Of a DNA stretch of 64,000 nucleotides, positions 27,548-36,767 are shown in pieces. Below the pieces are notes generated by a model. That model saw only the letters and a list, made by a program, of their open reading frames with translations. It did not search any database and had not been told where the DNA came from. Made by a program: the position numbers and the translations under genes. The stretch is from Actinomycetota bacterium (GTDB taxonomy: Bacteria; Actinomycetota; CADDZG01; WHSQ01), in assembly GCA_030447315.1 (NCBI GenBank), contig JAUJPD010000001.1, positions 289,834 to 353,833 of the forward strand. The letters run 5' to 3'. Positions within the stretch are counted from its first letter, which is position 1. Each line of letters starts with the position of its first letter.

Positions 27548-27622
27548 CAGGGCGGGAGGGATTCGAACCCCCGGCCACTGGTTTTGGAGACCAGCGCTCT
27601 GACCAGACTGAGCTACCGCCCT
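27548..27622 (-). tRNA. tRNA-Trp (anticodon CCA)
   Basis: AGGGCGGTAGCTCAGTCTGGTCAGAGCGCTGGTCTCCAAAACCAGTGGCCGGGGGTTCGAATCCCTCCCGCCCTG; complete cloverleaf; CCA end not encoded. Confidence 0.92.
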
Positions 27623-27644
27623 ATGAGGCAGCAGTCTAGTCGCC

Positions 27645-27992
27645 CTAGGCGGTGGCGACGCGGCCGCGGCGGGTCTTCCACACCGCGGCGCCGGCACCGA
27701 CGGCGGCTACGGCGAGGCCCGCCGCGTACCTGTTGCGATGGCGGACCACATGGCTGCGCACGTCTTGCCCGCGAGAGGTCCGATAGGGGATCGAAGCGAG
27801 CTGGTGGAACAGCTCGGGAGGGGGAGTGACGGTCTCGCTCCTCAGCTGTTCGAGGGAGCTGAACAGTGTCTGGTAGTGGACAAGCTCGTCGGCGCAACCA
27901 GCGCACGAAGAAAGATGTCGCCGTACCCCGAGACCCGTGTCGCCGTCTCTCGTGTAGCTCGGAAGGGCCTCTCGCACCTCTTCACACCTCAT
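27645..27992 (-). CDS. Putative anti-sigma factor (zinc-finger HxxxCxxC type)
   Basis: MRCEEVREALPSY...RRHLSSCAGCADEL plus C-terminal TM-like segment; overlaps the ECF sigma gene by 4 bp. Confidence 0.8.
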   Translation of the reverse strand: MRCEEVREALPSYTRDGDTGLGVRRHLSSCAGCADELVHYQTLFSSLEQLRSETVTPPPELFHQLASIPYRTSRGQDVRSHVVRHRNRYAAGLAVAAVGAGAAVWKTRRGRVATA

Positions 27993-28582
27993 CGCTCTTC
28001 TCCTTCGAACAACATGCCTCTCAATCTCTTACGGCCTCGATGCACCCGGACCTTCGCTGCGGTCTCGCTGATCCCAAGTTGTTGCGCCATCTCCTCGATG
28101 CTCATCCCATAGACGTCTCTCAATGTGACTGCGGTTCGGTACTGCTCCGGCAACCGAGCCAACGCTGCCTGCAACGCCTGCACCTCGATACGTGCTCCTG
28201 CCGTGGCCTCGACGGATCCCGAAGATGGAAGCTCCGTCAAGACATCGTCTTGCGAACCCGACTCGTGACTCTGCCTACGCCTGCGGCTGCGGTGCTTGGA
28301 CAAGGCAGAGTTGCTGGCGACCCGATACAGCCACGTCTGAAACATGGCGTCTCCCCGGAACCCATGAAGACCTCGCCATGCCTTCAGATACGCGTCCTGC
28401 GTAGCCTCGGCGGCATCCTGCGGATCTCCCAAGATGCGGAGACACAACGTATAGACGTCCCGGTGCGTTGCCTTGACCAACTCGGCCCACGCTCGCTCGT
28501 CACCGTTCTTGCAACGTTCGACGATCTCTGCGGAGACACGTTCGGACGACGCTCCGTCCCGGTGATCGCTTGGACGCCTCAT
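27989..28582 (-). CDS. ECF-type RNA polymerase sigma factor
   Basis: DPQDAAEATQDAYLKAWRGLHGFRGDAMFQTWLYRVASNSALSKHR ... ALARLPEQYRTAVTLRDVYGMSIEEMAQQLGISETAAKVRVHRGRKRL. Confidence 0.9.
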   Translation of the reverse strand: MRRPSDHRDGASSERVSAEIVERCKNGDERAWAELVKATHRDVYTLCLRILGDPQDAAEATQDAYLKAWRGLHGFRGDAMFQTWLYRVASNSALSKHRSRRRRQSHESGSQDDVLTELPSSGSVEATAGARIEVQALQAALARLPEQYRTAVTLRDVYGMSIEEMAQQLGISETAAKVRVHRGRKRLRGMLFEGEER

Positions 28583-28646
28583 GTGGGCCGAGGTTACAGG
28601 GGCCCCTCCGACGTTGTCGCTCAAGGGGCCAGCCCGCGGGCGGCGT

Positions 28647-29099
28647 CTAGTCGGACTCGAAGATCGATTCGAGACGAGACAGCAGCCGGGCTTTGTCCAG
28701 CTCGGCCTCACGCCGCACACGCAGCTCCTCGTTGGAAGACGTCAGCAGGTCTTCTATCGAGTTCACGAGCTCGTCGTCGTCGAACGGCTTCGTGAGATAG
28801 GTGTCGGCACCCAGCTTGTAGCCGCGAACCCAATCGGACTCGGAGGTTTTCGCGGTGAGGATGAGCACCTTCACCCGATCCTTGATGCCGGACGACTTCA
28901 ACTCTTTCAAAACGGTGAAGCCGTCCATCTGCGGCATCATGATGTCGAGAACCAGGACGTCGGTGGGGTCATCGGCCAGCATGTCGAGAGCCTGGCGTCC
29001 GTTCTGAGCGACACTGACCTTGTGGCCTTCTTCGACGAGGATGGTGCTCAGCAAGCTCCTGATCGCGGGATCGTCTTCGGCGATGAGGATCCGGGTCAT
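28647..29099 (-). CDS. Response regulator (receiver domain, short C-terminal helix)
   Basis: RILIAEDDPAIRSLLSTILVEEGHKV...LVLDIMMPQMDGFTVL...LTAK...TKPF. Confidence 0.88.
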   Translation of the reverse strand: MTRILIAEDDPAIRSLLSTILVEEGHKVSVAQNGRQALDMLADDPTDVLVLDIMMPQMDGFTVLKELKSSGIKDRVKVLILTAKTSESDWVRGYKLGADTYLTKPFDDDELVNSIEDLLTSSNEELRVRREAELDKARLLSRLESIFESD

Positions 29100-29373
29100 A
29101 TCAGGCGCCTCCCTTCAAAGCCTCACTGGGTACTGCGGGTCGGGTCATCTCGTCGCCGGGTATGGATCCGAGGTTGGACCTGGGGCTCGCGCTCCTGCTC
29201 TCGACCGAGCGAGCCTAAGGCCTCCCTTCGATGACTCCAGTTCTCTCGGCGGCTGGGTGATCTGCTCGTCGCTGCGATCGCCGTAAACATCGGGACGCCC
29301 CCAAGCTCACTTGAGCCGCGCCCCGCGCCCATCGAGGCCATCCCGCCCAGGCGCACCGATTACGCTCGGAGAG

Positions 29374-30316
29374 GTGACCGAGCCCCGCTTGCCTTTCGTG
29401 TCTGCCACACCCTCTGGAGCAACCGCGGAGAGCCTCGTGAGGCAGAAGGAGCAACGGGAGCTCACGGTAACCGTCTGCCTGCCTGCGCTCGACGAAGCCG
29501 CCACCATCGCTTCCATCTGCGCATCGATCAGGTCGTCACTGCTCGAAAACGGATTGGTCGATCGCCTGTTAGTGGTGGATTCCGGCTCTACGGACCGCAC
29601 GCGGGAGCTGGCAGACGCCGCCGGCGCCACCGTCATCGGGGCCGGTGAAGACCTCGCCGACCGGCCCTTCGCCCCAACTGGGAAGGGCGGCGCGCTATGG
29701 AAGAGCCTCGCGGCGACGACCAGCGACATCGTGGTGTGGCTCGACTCCGATGTGCGGAACTTCTCGCCGGGGTCCGTGACGAAGCTGCTCGGCCCCCTGC
29801 TCATGGACCGCAAGGTCCGCTTGACCAAAGCTTTCTACGACCGTCCGATCCAAGCTCCCGACGGAAGCTTGACCGACGGGGCGCCCGCGTCACCGAGTTG
29901 GTCGTGCGCCCGTTGGCGCATCTGCTCTTTCCAGAGCTCATCGGTTTCCTCCAACCCTGTCCGGAGAGTGCGCCGGGTACCGCGGCGACCTGGCGGCGCT
30001 GCCCTTCTTCACCGACTACGGCGTCGAGATCGGGTTGATGATCGACTTCGTGACCCGCCACGGGCTGGATCCGGTGAGGCAGGTCGATCTCGGGGTGCGG
30101 GTACACCGCAACCGGGACCTGGCTGCTCTGGGACGGATGGCTTTCCAGGTCATGCAGGTCATGACCCGCCGCGCCGAGGACCTCGGCCGTATCAAGCTCG
30201 ACGCCGAGTGGCCCGCTCAGATGATCCAGTTCACGCCGGTGACGGCGCAGCCGCACGCTCACGATCTAAGCGTGACGGAGCTTCCTCCTATGAAGGACGT
30301 CCTCGCAATCGGTTGA
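29374..30316 (+). CDS. gpgS: Glucosyl-3-phosphoglycerate synthase-like GT81 glycosyltransferase, with two apparent frameshifts
   Basis: GTG start; LTVTVCLPALDEAATIASIC...LLVVDSGSTDRTRELA...VVWLDSDVRNF | RVTELVVRPLAHLLFPELIGFLQP | LSGECAGYRGDLAALPFFTDYGVEIGLMIDF...VDLGVRVHRNRDL. Confidence 0.75.
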
Positions 30317-31580
30317 ACAGGCTCTTCGTCTCCGGGGTGGCAGGCGGCGGTGACGCGTCCGGGCTGGTGACGGCCACGACCGGATCCCGCTCAGGGACCA
30401 CCGACGGAGGCGTGACGGCAGCAGTCGCTGCATGGGGTGAGGGCTGGTTGCCGAGAACGTGGACCAGAAGTGGCTCATCACGAGCTTGGCCACGGCCACC
30501 GCGGGCACCCCGAGAAGCACGCCCCAGAACCCGGCCACCGTGCCGCCCGCCAGGATCGAGAGCATCACGGTCACCGGGTGCAGCTTCACCGCCCTCTTCA
30601 TCACGTTCGGGCTGATGATGTGGTTGTCGATCTGTTGCACGATCAGAGCGACCAGCGCGGCTTTGAGTCCGAGCGCCACCTCCCGTGACCGATCCGATCA
30701 ACAGACCCAGGCCTCCCCCGATGAAAGGGCCGACCAGCGGGATCAGGTTGGTGAAGCCGGCGATCGCGCCGATCACCAACCAGAAGGGCAAACCGATGAT
30801 CGCGAACCCGGTGGCCGCCATGACCCCCACGAGCAAGGCCACGAGGAACTGACCCCGGAAGAAGCCCCCCACCGTGCGGCCCACCTTGGAACCCAGGTCG
30901 GCCAGCTCTTCTCGATGGGCGGGCGGCACGAGGTTCAGCAGGTCCCGTTGCAGGTGGGGCAGGTCGATGAGGAGGTACAAGGCGAGCAGGGGGCCGAGCA
31001 CGAATATGAAGAGGACCTCGAGCACCGAAGAACCGAGCTCGGTGAGTCGCGAAGTCGAGGCCGCGATGCGGTCGCGGAATCCGCTTGTTACCTCATCGCA
31101 CCGCTGGTGTGAGGGGGCGTCTGCATCTTCGGTGTCATCCGCACCCAGGAGACAGGTCACGCTCGCGGTATCCACCCTGACGCCGAAACGGTCCTCTACT
31201 CCCTCTCCCGCGCTGGTGATGGAATCCGCCAGCTCGACCTTGAACCGGGGCCACTCCTCGCTGAACCGATCGATCTGGCCCGACAGGAGCGGGCTCACCG
31301 CAAGGATCAGCAAGGTGAGGCTGCCGAGCACGAACACGTAGGCGATGAAGGTGGCCGCGGTGCGCGATACCCGTCTCTCTTCGAGCCGAGACACGATCGG
31401 GTTCAACAGATAGATGATGATCAGGGCGAGGACCAGCGGCGGGAAGATGATCTTGATCTTGAACAACACCCAGACCAGGATCGAGCCCAGGATCAGGAGG
31501 CCGATCAGCGACCAGGCCGCGATGCCGGCACGCCTCAGTCTTTCCCCTGCCGGCAACCTCGGGAGCTGTGACGTGGCCAT
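30288..31580 (-). CDS. AI-2E family (PerM-like) transporter with two apparent frameshifts
   Basis: Multi-TM N-term in frame 30288..31580; conserved IVQQIDNHIISPNVMKRAVKLHPVTVMLSILAGGTVAGFWGVLLGVPAVA in frame 30266..30679. Confidence 0.8.
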   Translation of the reverse strand: MATSQLPRLPAGERLRRAGIAAWSLIGLLILGSILVWVLFKIKIIFPPLVLALIIIYLLNPIVSRLEERRVSRTAATFIAYVFVLGSLTLLILAVSPLLSGQIDRFSEEWPRFKVELADSITSAGEGVEDRFGVRVDTASVTCLLGADDTEDADAPSHQRCDEVTSGFRDRIAASTSRLTELGSSVLEVLFIFVLGPLLALYLLIDLPHLQRDLLNLVPPAHREELADLGSKVGRTVGGFFRGQFLVALLVGVMAATGFAIIGLPFWLVIGAIAGFTNLIPLVGPFIGGGLGLLIGSVTGGGARTQSRAGRSDRATDRQPHHQPERDEEGGEAAPGDRDALDPGGRHGGRVLGRASRGARGGRGQARDEPLLVHVLGNQPSPHAATAAVTPPSVVPERDPVVAVTSPDASPPPATPETKSLFNRLRGRPS

Positions 31581-31616
31581 GCACGCAGTATCCCCCCCAA
31601 CGGGGCGGGAGAACCG

Positions 31617-32708
31617 TCACCAGGGCTGACGAGTGAACAACGAGCCGACCGCGTCGCGGAGAGCGCCGGCCGAAGCGAGGGCCGAGGACGACTCGGACCC
31701 GTCCAGCGCGATCACATCGCTGAACCCCGCCGTCAGCGGGGTCTTCTTCGGGACGTCGAGTTGCCCGAATACTCCGAGACAAGGCACCCCCAGTCGGCGC
31801 GACATCCGGGCAACGCCTACCGGTGCCTTCCCCTCCAGGCTCTGAGGATCGAACCGCCCTTCACCTGTGATCACCGCATCCACGTTCGAGATGAGGCGCT
31901 CCAGGCCCAGCCTCTGCGCGATGAAAGCGAACCCAGAGGTCAGCTCGGCCCCCAGAAAAGCGAGCAGCCCTGCACCCAGCCCGCCGCCGGCGCCCGCTCC
32001 GGGCACGTCTTCGACCTCGATGCCCAGCTGCTCGCGTATGACGGCGGCGAGATTTCGAAGGCCGCGCTCCAACAACTCAACCTGTTCGGGAGTGGCACCT
32101 TTCTGGGGGCCGAATCGGCGGGCGCTTCCGCCATCGCCGGTCAGGGGGGAATCGACGTCGCATAGCGCGACGACCTTCATCTGGCCCTCACCCGCGGGCG
32201 GCTGCACCCGGTGGATGTCGATCAGACCCGCTCCGCCGGGCGAGGTCTCACGGCCCTGTTGATCCAAGAAGCTCCACCCCAGCGCTCGGGCCACACCCGT
32301 TCCTCCGTCGGTAGAAGCCGTACCACCGACCCCGACGAGCACGGTGGCAGGAGCAAACATCTCGCCGACCTGCGCGATCGTTCGGCCGACGCCTTCCGAA
32401 CTCGCGTGCATCGGATCCCCGCGTCCCTCCGCAGCCGTCTCTACACACACGGAGCCGTCTGCGAGAACGGCAACCGCCGCTCTGCACGGCGCGCGCCAGG
32501 GATCGACCGTGGTCACGAACACCTTCCTTCCCCCCGACGCATCCAGCAGCGTGTCCGAGGTCCCTCCCCCTCCGTCGGCAACGGGAGACGAGGACAGAAC
32601 CGCGTCGGGATAGACGCCACGGATGCCGTCTGCGATCGCCAGGGCGGCCGCGGGAGCGGACAGCGTCCCCTTGAACTTGTCGGGAGCGATCAGGATGCGC
32701 ACGGCCAC
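31617..32708 (-). CDS. Glycerate kinase (GarK/GlxK family)
   Basis: RILIAPDKFKGTLSAPAAALAIADGIRGVYPDA...VADGGGGTSDTL. Confidence 0.92.
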   Translation of the reverse strand: MAVRILIAPDKFKGTLSAPAAALAIADGIRGVYPDAVLSSSPVADGGGGTSDTLLDASGGRKVFVTTVDPWRAPCRAAVAVLADGSVCVETAAEGRGDPMHASSEGVGRTIAQVGEMFAPATVLVGVGGTASTDGGTGVARALGWSFLDQQGRETSPGGAGLIDIHRVQPPAGEGQMKVVALCDVDSPLTGDGGSARRFGPQKGATPEQVELLERGLRNLAAVIREQLGIEVEDVPGAGAGGGLGAGLLAFLGAELTSGFAFIAQRLGLERLISNVDAVITGEGRFDPQSLEGKAPVGVARMSRRLGVPCLGVFGQLDVPKKTPLTAGFSDVIALDGSESSSALASAGALRDAVGSLFTRQPW

Positions 32709-32723
32709 CTACGATACGGACAC

Positions 32724-34211
32724 ATGGTCGAAGACATGAAGGTCGCGTTGGTCTCCAACCGCGGCCCGGTCTCGTTCGTGCAGACCTCCGATGGCTTCGA
32801 CAAGAAGAGGGGGGCGGGGGGCCTTGCCGGGGCGTTGGACCCCGTCGCCCGCCGGCTGGGTGAGAACGCCATCTGGATCTCTGCCGCGACCTCCGAGGCT
32901 GATCGCAAAGCTCTCGTGGCGGGTGAGGCAGAGGGGCTGAGCGATCTACTGGGATACCCCGTCCATATGCTGGACATCGAACCCGAGACCTACGGCCGCT
33001 ACTACGACGTGGTCTCGAACCGCATGCTGTGGTTCGCGAACCACTGCTTGTGGGATGAGCTCGACATCCGCGAGTTCGGTCAGCACGAGCTCGACGCCTG
33101 GGACGAGGCTTACGAGCCGGTCAATGAGAGGTTCGCCCACGCGGCCGCCGACTACGCCGACCCCGATTCGCTGGTCTTGTTCCAGGATTACCACCTGGCA
33201 ACTGCACCCCGCTACCTGCGCGGGCTCCATCCGGATCAGACGATCTTCCACTTCACCCACTCATCCTTCTGCGGTCCCGAGGGTCTCGAGCGGCTCCCTC
33301 GCCCGCTGCCCAGGCGCGTGATCGAGGGCATGCTGGGTGCGGACCTGGTCGGATTCCACGTTCCCGACTGGGCCAACGGCTTCCTGGATTGCTGTGAACG
33401 GATCGGGGCGAAGGTGGATCGCTCCGCGGCGTCGGTGCAGCACCTGGGCCGGCGCAGTTGGGTGCGCGCCTATCCGATCCCCATCGACGCTGCGGAGCTC
33501 CAAGAGCGGGCCCGCGATCAGGTGGCCGAGTCCTGGCGCGAACGTTTCCTCGCCGACCAGACCGAAGGGGGACCATCTAAGCGCCATGTCATCGTGCGAG
33601 CCGACCGAACCGAGCCATCCAAGAACATCATCCGCGGCTTCGAGGCGTTCGGCACCGTGCTGGACCGGCGTCCGGACCTGGCTGCCACCACCCGGTTCAT
33701 CGCCTGTCTCTATCCGTCCCGACAGTCGATGCCCGAATACCGTCGTTACAGCGAGGCGATCGAACGGGTCGTGGGCGAGGTGCAAGCTCGTCATCCCGGT
33801 TCCATCGAGTTGTTCATGCACGACGACTACGACAGGACGCTCGCGGCTCTGCGCATCTACGACGTCCTGCTCGTGAACCCCATCATGGACGGGATGAACC
33901 TCGTCTCCAAGGAGGGGCCCGTCGTGAACGAGGTCGGAGGCGTGCTCGTTCTATCGCGAGGAGCCGGTTCTTTCGACGAGCTCGGTGGCCACGCGGTGGA
34001 GATATCCGATGCCCTGGACGTCGATGCGACGGGTGAGGCTTTAGAGCGCGCCCTCGACATGGATCCGGCGGAGAAAGCCAGGCGGGCCGCGGCTCTGCGT
34101 GCCACGGCCGCCGCCCGAAGACCGGCCGATTGGATAGACCCGCAACTAGAGGACCTGAGTGAGATACAAGCCGGACGAGAGCCGGTTACCGAGCCCCCCC
34201 ACGGCCCCTAG
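32724..34211 (+). CDS. otsA: Alpha,alpha-trehalose-phosphate synthase (GT20)
   Basis: ALVSNRGPVSF...GGLAGALDPVARR...FQDYHLATAPRYLR...DRTEPSKNIIRGFEAF...NPIMDGMNLVSKEGPVVN. Confidence 0.92.
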   Translation: MVEDMKVALVSNRGPVSFVQTSDGFDKKRGAGGLAGALDPVARRLGENAIWISAATSEADRKALVAGEAEGLSDLLGYPVHMLDIEPETYGRYYDVVSNRMLWFANHCLWDELDIREFGQHELDAWDEAYEPVNERFAHAAADYADPDSLVLFQDYHLATAPRYLRGLHPDQTIFHFTHSSFCGPEGLERLPRPLPRRVIEGMLGADLVGFHVPDWANGFLDCCERIGAKVDRSAASVQHLGRRSWVRAYPIPIDAAELQERARDQVAESWRERFLADQTEGGPSKRHVIVRADRTEPSKNIIRGFEAFGTVLDRRPDLAATTRFIACLYPSRQSMPEYRRYSEAIERVVGEVQARHPGSIELFMHDDYDRTLAALRIYDVLLVNPIMDGMNLVSKEGPVVNEVGGVLVLSRGAGSFDELGGHAVEISDALDVDATGEALERALDMDPAEKARRAAALRATAAARRPADWIDPQLEDLSEIQAGREPVTEPPHGP

Positions 34212-35005
34212 AGCAACCGGCGCAACAGCTCCACCATCCCCGCGGGGCCCGGGACCGCCATGTCTGCACGCTGCGTGAGCTCGGGGGGTGCCTCGTCGGA
34301 CTCGACCCCCACACGCACGACCCCGACCCCCTCCTCTTCGAGCTGATCCAGCGCGTCGAAAGCGGGAAGGTCAACCCGATCATCGCCCGCGAACAAGACC
34401 GCGGTCAGGTGCGCCTCTCGCGCCACCTGAAGGATCACATCCTTTTTCGACACCTGTATAGGGGGGCGAAGCTCGAAAGCCATGCGGCCGCCCGCGCGGC
34501 GCAGGCCGTGTTCTTGCGCGAGACGAGCCGCGAGCTCGTCAAGGCATCGCTGAGCTTGCAACTGATCGCCCGCCGCCCTGAAGTGGAGGCCCACCATCAC
34601 GCCTTTGTCTTCGATCATCACTCCGGGATGATCGAGCTCCGCGACCGCCCGTGTCGCTTCCTCCAACACCGTTTGCATCAGGTCCACGTAGGGAGAGGCC
34701 ATGGGAGACAGAGTGACCACGCCGTCGATGACCCGCTCGGCCCCGTGCAAACCCCAGATGTCTAGCTCGGGACCCAGCCAGTCCAGCAGTTGGTGGGCGG
34801 AACGGCCCGAGACGATCGTCACCGTCCTATAGATCCGAGCCAGAACCGGCAGCAGTTCGGCCGCGCCGTCCACGGGACGCGCTTGAGAGGGCATGTCGAC
34901 GATGTTCGACAAGGTGCCGTCGAAATCGAGAAAGATCCCGGTCGTGCGGGCGTCTCTTTTCAGATCTGGGAGCGAAACCACCATCGAGTCAGCGTAGACG
35001 TTCAA
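34208..35005 (-). CDS. otsB: Trehalose-phosphatase (HAD family)
   Basis: GIFLDFDGTLSNIVDMPSQARPVDGAAELLPVLARIYRTVTIVSGRSAHQLLDWLG...LHGAE. Confidence 0.92.
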   Translation of the reverse strand: MNVYADSMVVSLPDLKRDARTTGIFLDFDGTLSNIVDMPSQARPVDGAAELLPVLARIYRTVTIVSGRSAHQLLDWLGPELDIWGLHGAERVIDGVVTLSPMASPYVDLMQTVLEEATRAVAELDHPGVMIEDKGVMVGLHFRAAGDQLQAQRCLDELAARLAQEHGLRRAGGRMAFELRPPIQVSKKDVILQVAREAHLTAVLFAGDDRVDLPAFDALDQLEEEGVGVVRVGVESDEAPPELTQRADMAVPGPAGMVELLRRLL

Positions 35006-35031
35006 CCCGCCACGGCTCTTAGACTCACCGG

Positions 35032-35856
35032 ATGAGACGGTGGTACTGGACGGCGGGATTGTTGGTCGTCCTGGCCACCGGAGGATGCAGACCCGATACC
35101 GTCGAGCTGGCGTATCGCTATCCGGCCGATGGTTCGGTCACCTATCGGATGCACGCCAACGCTCAGGCCAGTTGGGACATAGGCGGGCCGGGTCAGGGCT
35201 CGTACGACGTCACCTTCGAAGTGACCGAGACCGTGGAGTCCACCACCAGCGAAGACGTAGTGGTCTCGGTCGTGATGGTCCCGATCGAAGTTGAAGAGCG
35301 AGGTCTGCCGTCCCCCGGCTCGAGGGAGCGCGCGTTCGCACTTCGGATCGGCCCCGACGGCGAAGTCCTCGAGATCCTGGAGGTGGATGGTGTCCCGGCC
35401 GAAGCCCTGGACGCCGACGAGCTCGCGTTCATCGGCACCTACCGGCCTCCTCTTCCTACCGAGCGAGTGCGGCTGCGCGACACCTGGAACGCCGAGCAGG
35501 AGGTCGACCTGGAAGCGGTCTTCCAGCAGGTGATGACGACGGGGAAGCTGGAGGGGCTGCGGCGAGAGGAAGGACGCAGCGTCGCCCAGATCGCTTATGC
35601 CGGAGAGGGGCCGCTCGTATGGACGACGGACCTTCCACAAGGGGAGGCCGAGTTGACCGGGTCCGCTACAACTTCCAGCGATGCCGAGATGGACATCGAT
35701 CAAGGTCTCCTTCGTACGGCGTCTTCGTCCACGACCGGGGACTTCGATGTACGCGTCGCCCCTCCCGGGCAAACCGCGCCGATCGTGGGCCGCCTGACCC
35801 TAGATCTGGATGTCACGCTCGAACAGCTGCCCGCGGGTTCCGAGGTGGGTAGCTAG
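35032..35856 (+). CDS. Putative secreted lipoprotein of unknown function
   Basis: 274 aa, N-term WYWTAGLLVVLATGGC lipobox-like; no confident family. Confidence 0.7.
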   Translation: MRRWYWTAGLLVVLATGGCRPDTVELAYRYPADGSVTYRMHANAQASWDIGGPGQGSYDVTFEVTETVESTTSEDVVVSVVMVPIEVEERGLPSPGSRERAFALRIGPDGEVLEILEVDGVPAEALDADELAFIGTYRPPLPTERVRLRDTWNAEQEVDLEAVFQQVMTTGKLEGLRREEGRSVAQIAYAGEGPLVWTTDLPQGEAELTGSATTSSDAEMDIDQGLLRTASSSTTGDFDVRVAPPGQTAPIVGRLTLDLDVTLEQLPAGSEVGS

Positions 35857-36443
35857 AGCTCGTCTGCACCCACCACGACGTGGATGGCCACGGTGTCGGA
35901 AAGGTTGGACGGTTTCGACCGCGCGACCCACCCCAGTCGCTCGGCCAGGATCTCGGCGGCCTCTTGAGCCTCGGGATAAGACCAGAACACGGTGGTGTTC
36001 GTGTAGTCCACGGACGAGTCGTCGATGGCCTCGATCCGGAACCCGAGCCGGGCCAATCGCTCGGCCACCGCGTCGTCCAGGGCCCCGTCGGAGGTCCCGT
36101 TGAGAACCTGAACATTTATGTCCTGGGTGATCAACCGGGGCGGCTTCGGAGACCTCTTCTTAGACGCCTTGGTCTTGGATGCCTTGGGCGTGGGCGTGGG
36201 CTTTCGCCGGGGGGCTGGAGAGGCAACGACGACCTCCGGCTCGGTTTCGACCGCAGACGGACTCACACTGGGCGCGGGCGAAGCTTGGGTCGCCGCCGTC
36301 CGGGTTGCCTCGTCTCCCCCGAGGGCGTTGACCAGCAGCCACACCGCCACCCCCACCACCGCTGCGATCAGCAGCCAGGGCAGGAACCAACCCACGACGG
36401 AACGTATGAAGGGACCTTGTTCTCCTGCGGAATGCCGGCCCAC
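35853..36443 (-). CDS. Membrane-anchored LytR C-terminal domain protein
   Basis: TM near N-term; NVQVLNGTSDGALDDAVAERLARLGFRIEAIDDSSVDYTNTTVFW. Confidence 0.75.
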   Translation of the reverse strand: MGRHSAGEQGPFIRSVVGWFLPWLLIAAVVGVAVWLLVNALGGDEATRTAATQASPAPSVSPSAVETEPEVVVASPAPRRKPTPTPKASKTKASKKRSPKPPRLITQDINVQVLNGTSDGALDDAVAERLARLGFRIEAIDDSSVDYTNTTVFWSYPEAQEAAEILAERLGWVARSKPSNLSDTVAIHVVVGADEL

Positions 36444-36456
36444 CGGGCGGGAGGAC

Positions 36457-36726
36457 CTATCGCTTGCTGGGGGAGTATTCCCCGCCGAGCAAGCGAGCGA
36501 CCCGCTGCCGCTGCCGGTAAACCCGAAGCCTCTTCAACCTCTTCACCAGGATCGGGTCGTAGGCCATGGCGCTCTGCTTCTCGAGCAACTCGTTCAAGAG
36601 CTGGTAGTAGCGAGTGGCAGACATATCGAACCGTTCCTTGATCGCCTGCTCCTTGACCCCGGCGTGCTTCCACCAGGATCGTTCGAAATCAAGTACGGCT
36701 TTCTCTCGCGCCTCGAGCTCCTCCAT
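36457..36726 (-). CDS. DUF3263 family small protein
   Basis: 89 aa EREKAVLDFERSWWKHAG-like, KERFDMSATRYYQLLNELL. Confidence 0.8.
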   Translation of the reverse strand: MEELEAREKAVLDFERSWWKHAGVKEQAIKERFDMSATRYYQLLNELLEKQSAMAYDPILVKRLKRLRVYRQRQRVARLLGGEYSPSKR

Positions 36727-36767
36727 GAGGTCAGACTAGACCTAGGCTTTCGGACGAGGCTGGATTT

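Noticed and set aside
26774-27829. 351-aa plus-strand ORF with repeated 'AGGIRTPGPWARLETSAAF' motifs
   Set aside because: Antisense translation of tRNA-Trp and its repeats (classic RDSNPRPLVLETSALTRLSYRP artefact), not a protein with repeats.
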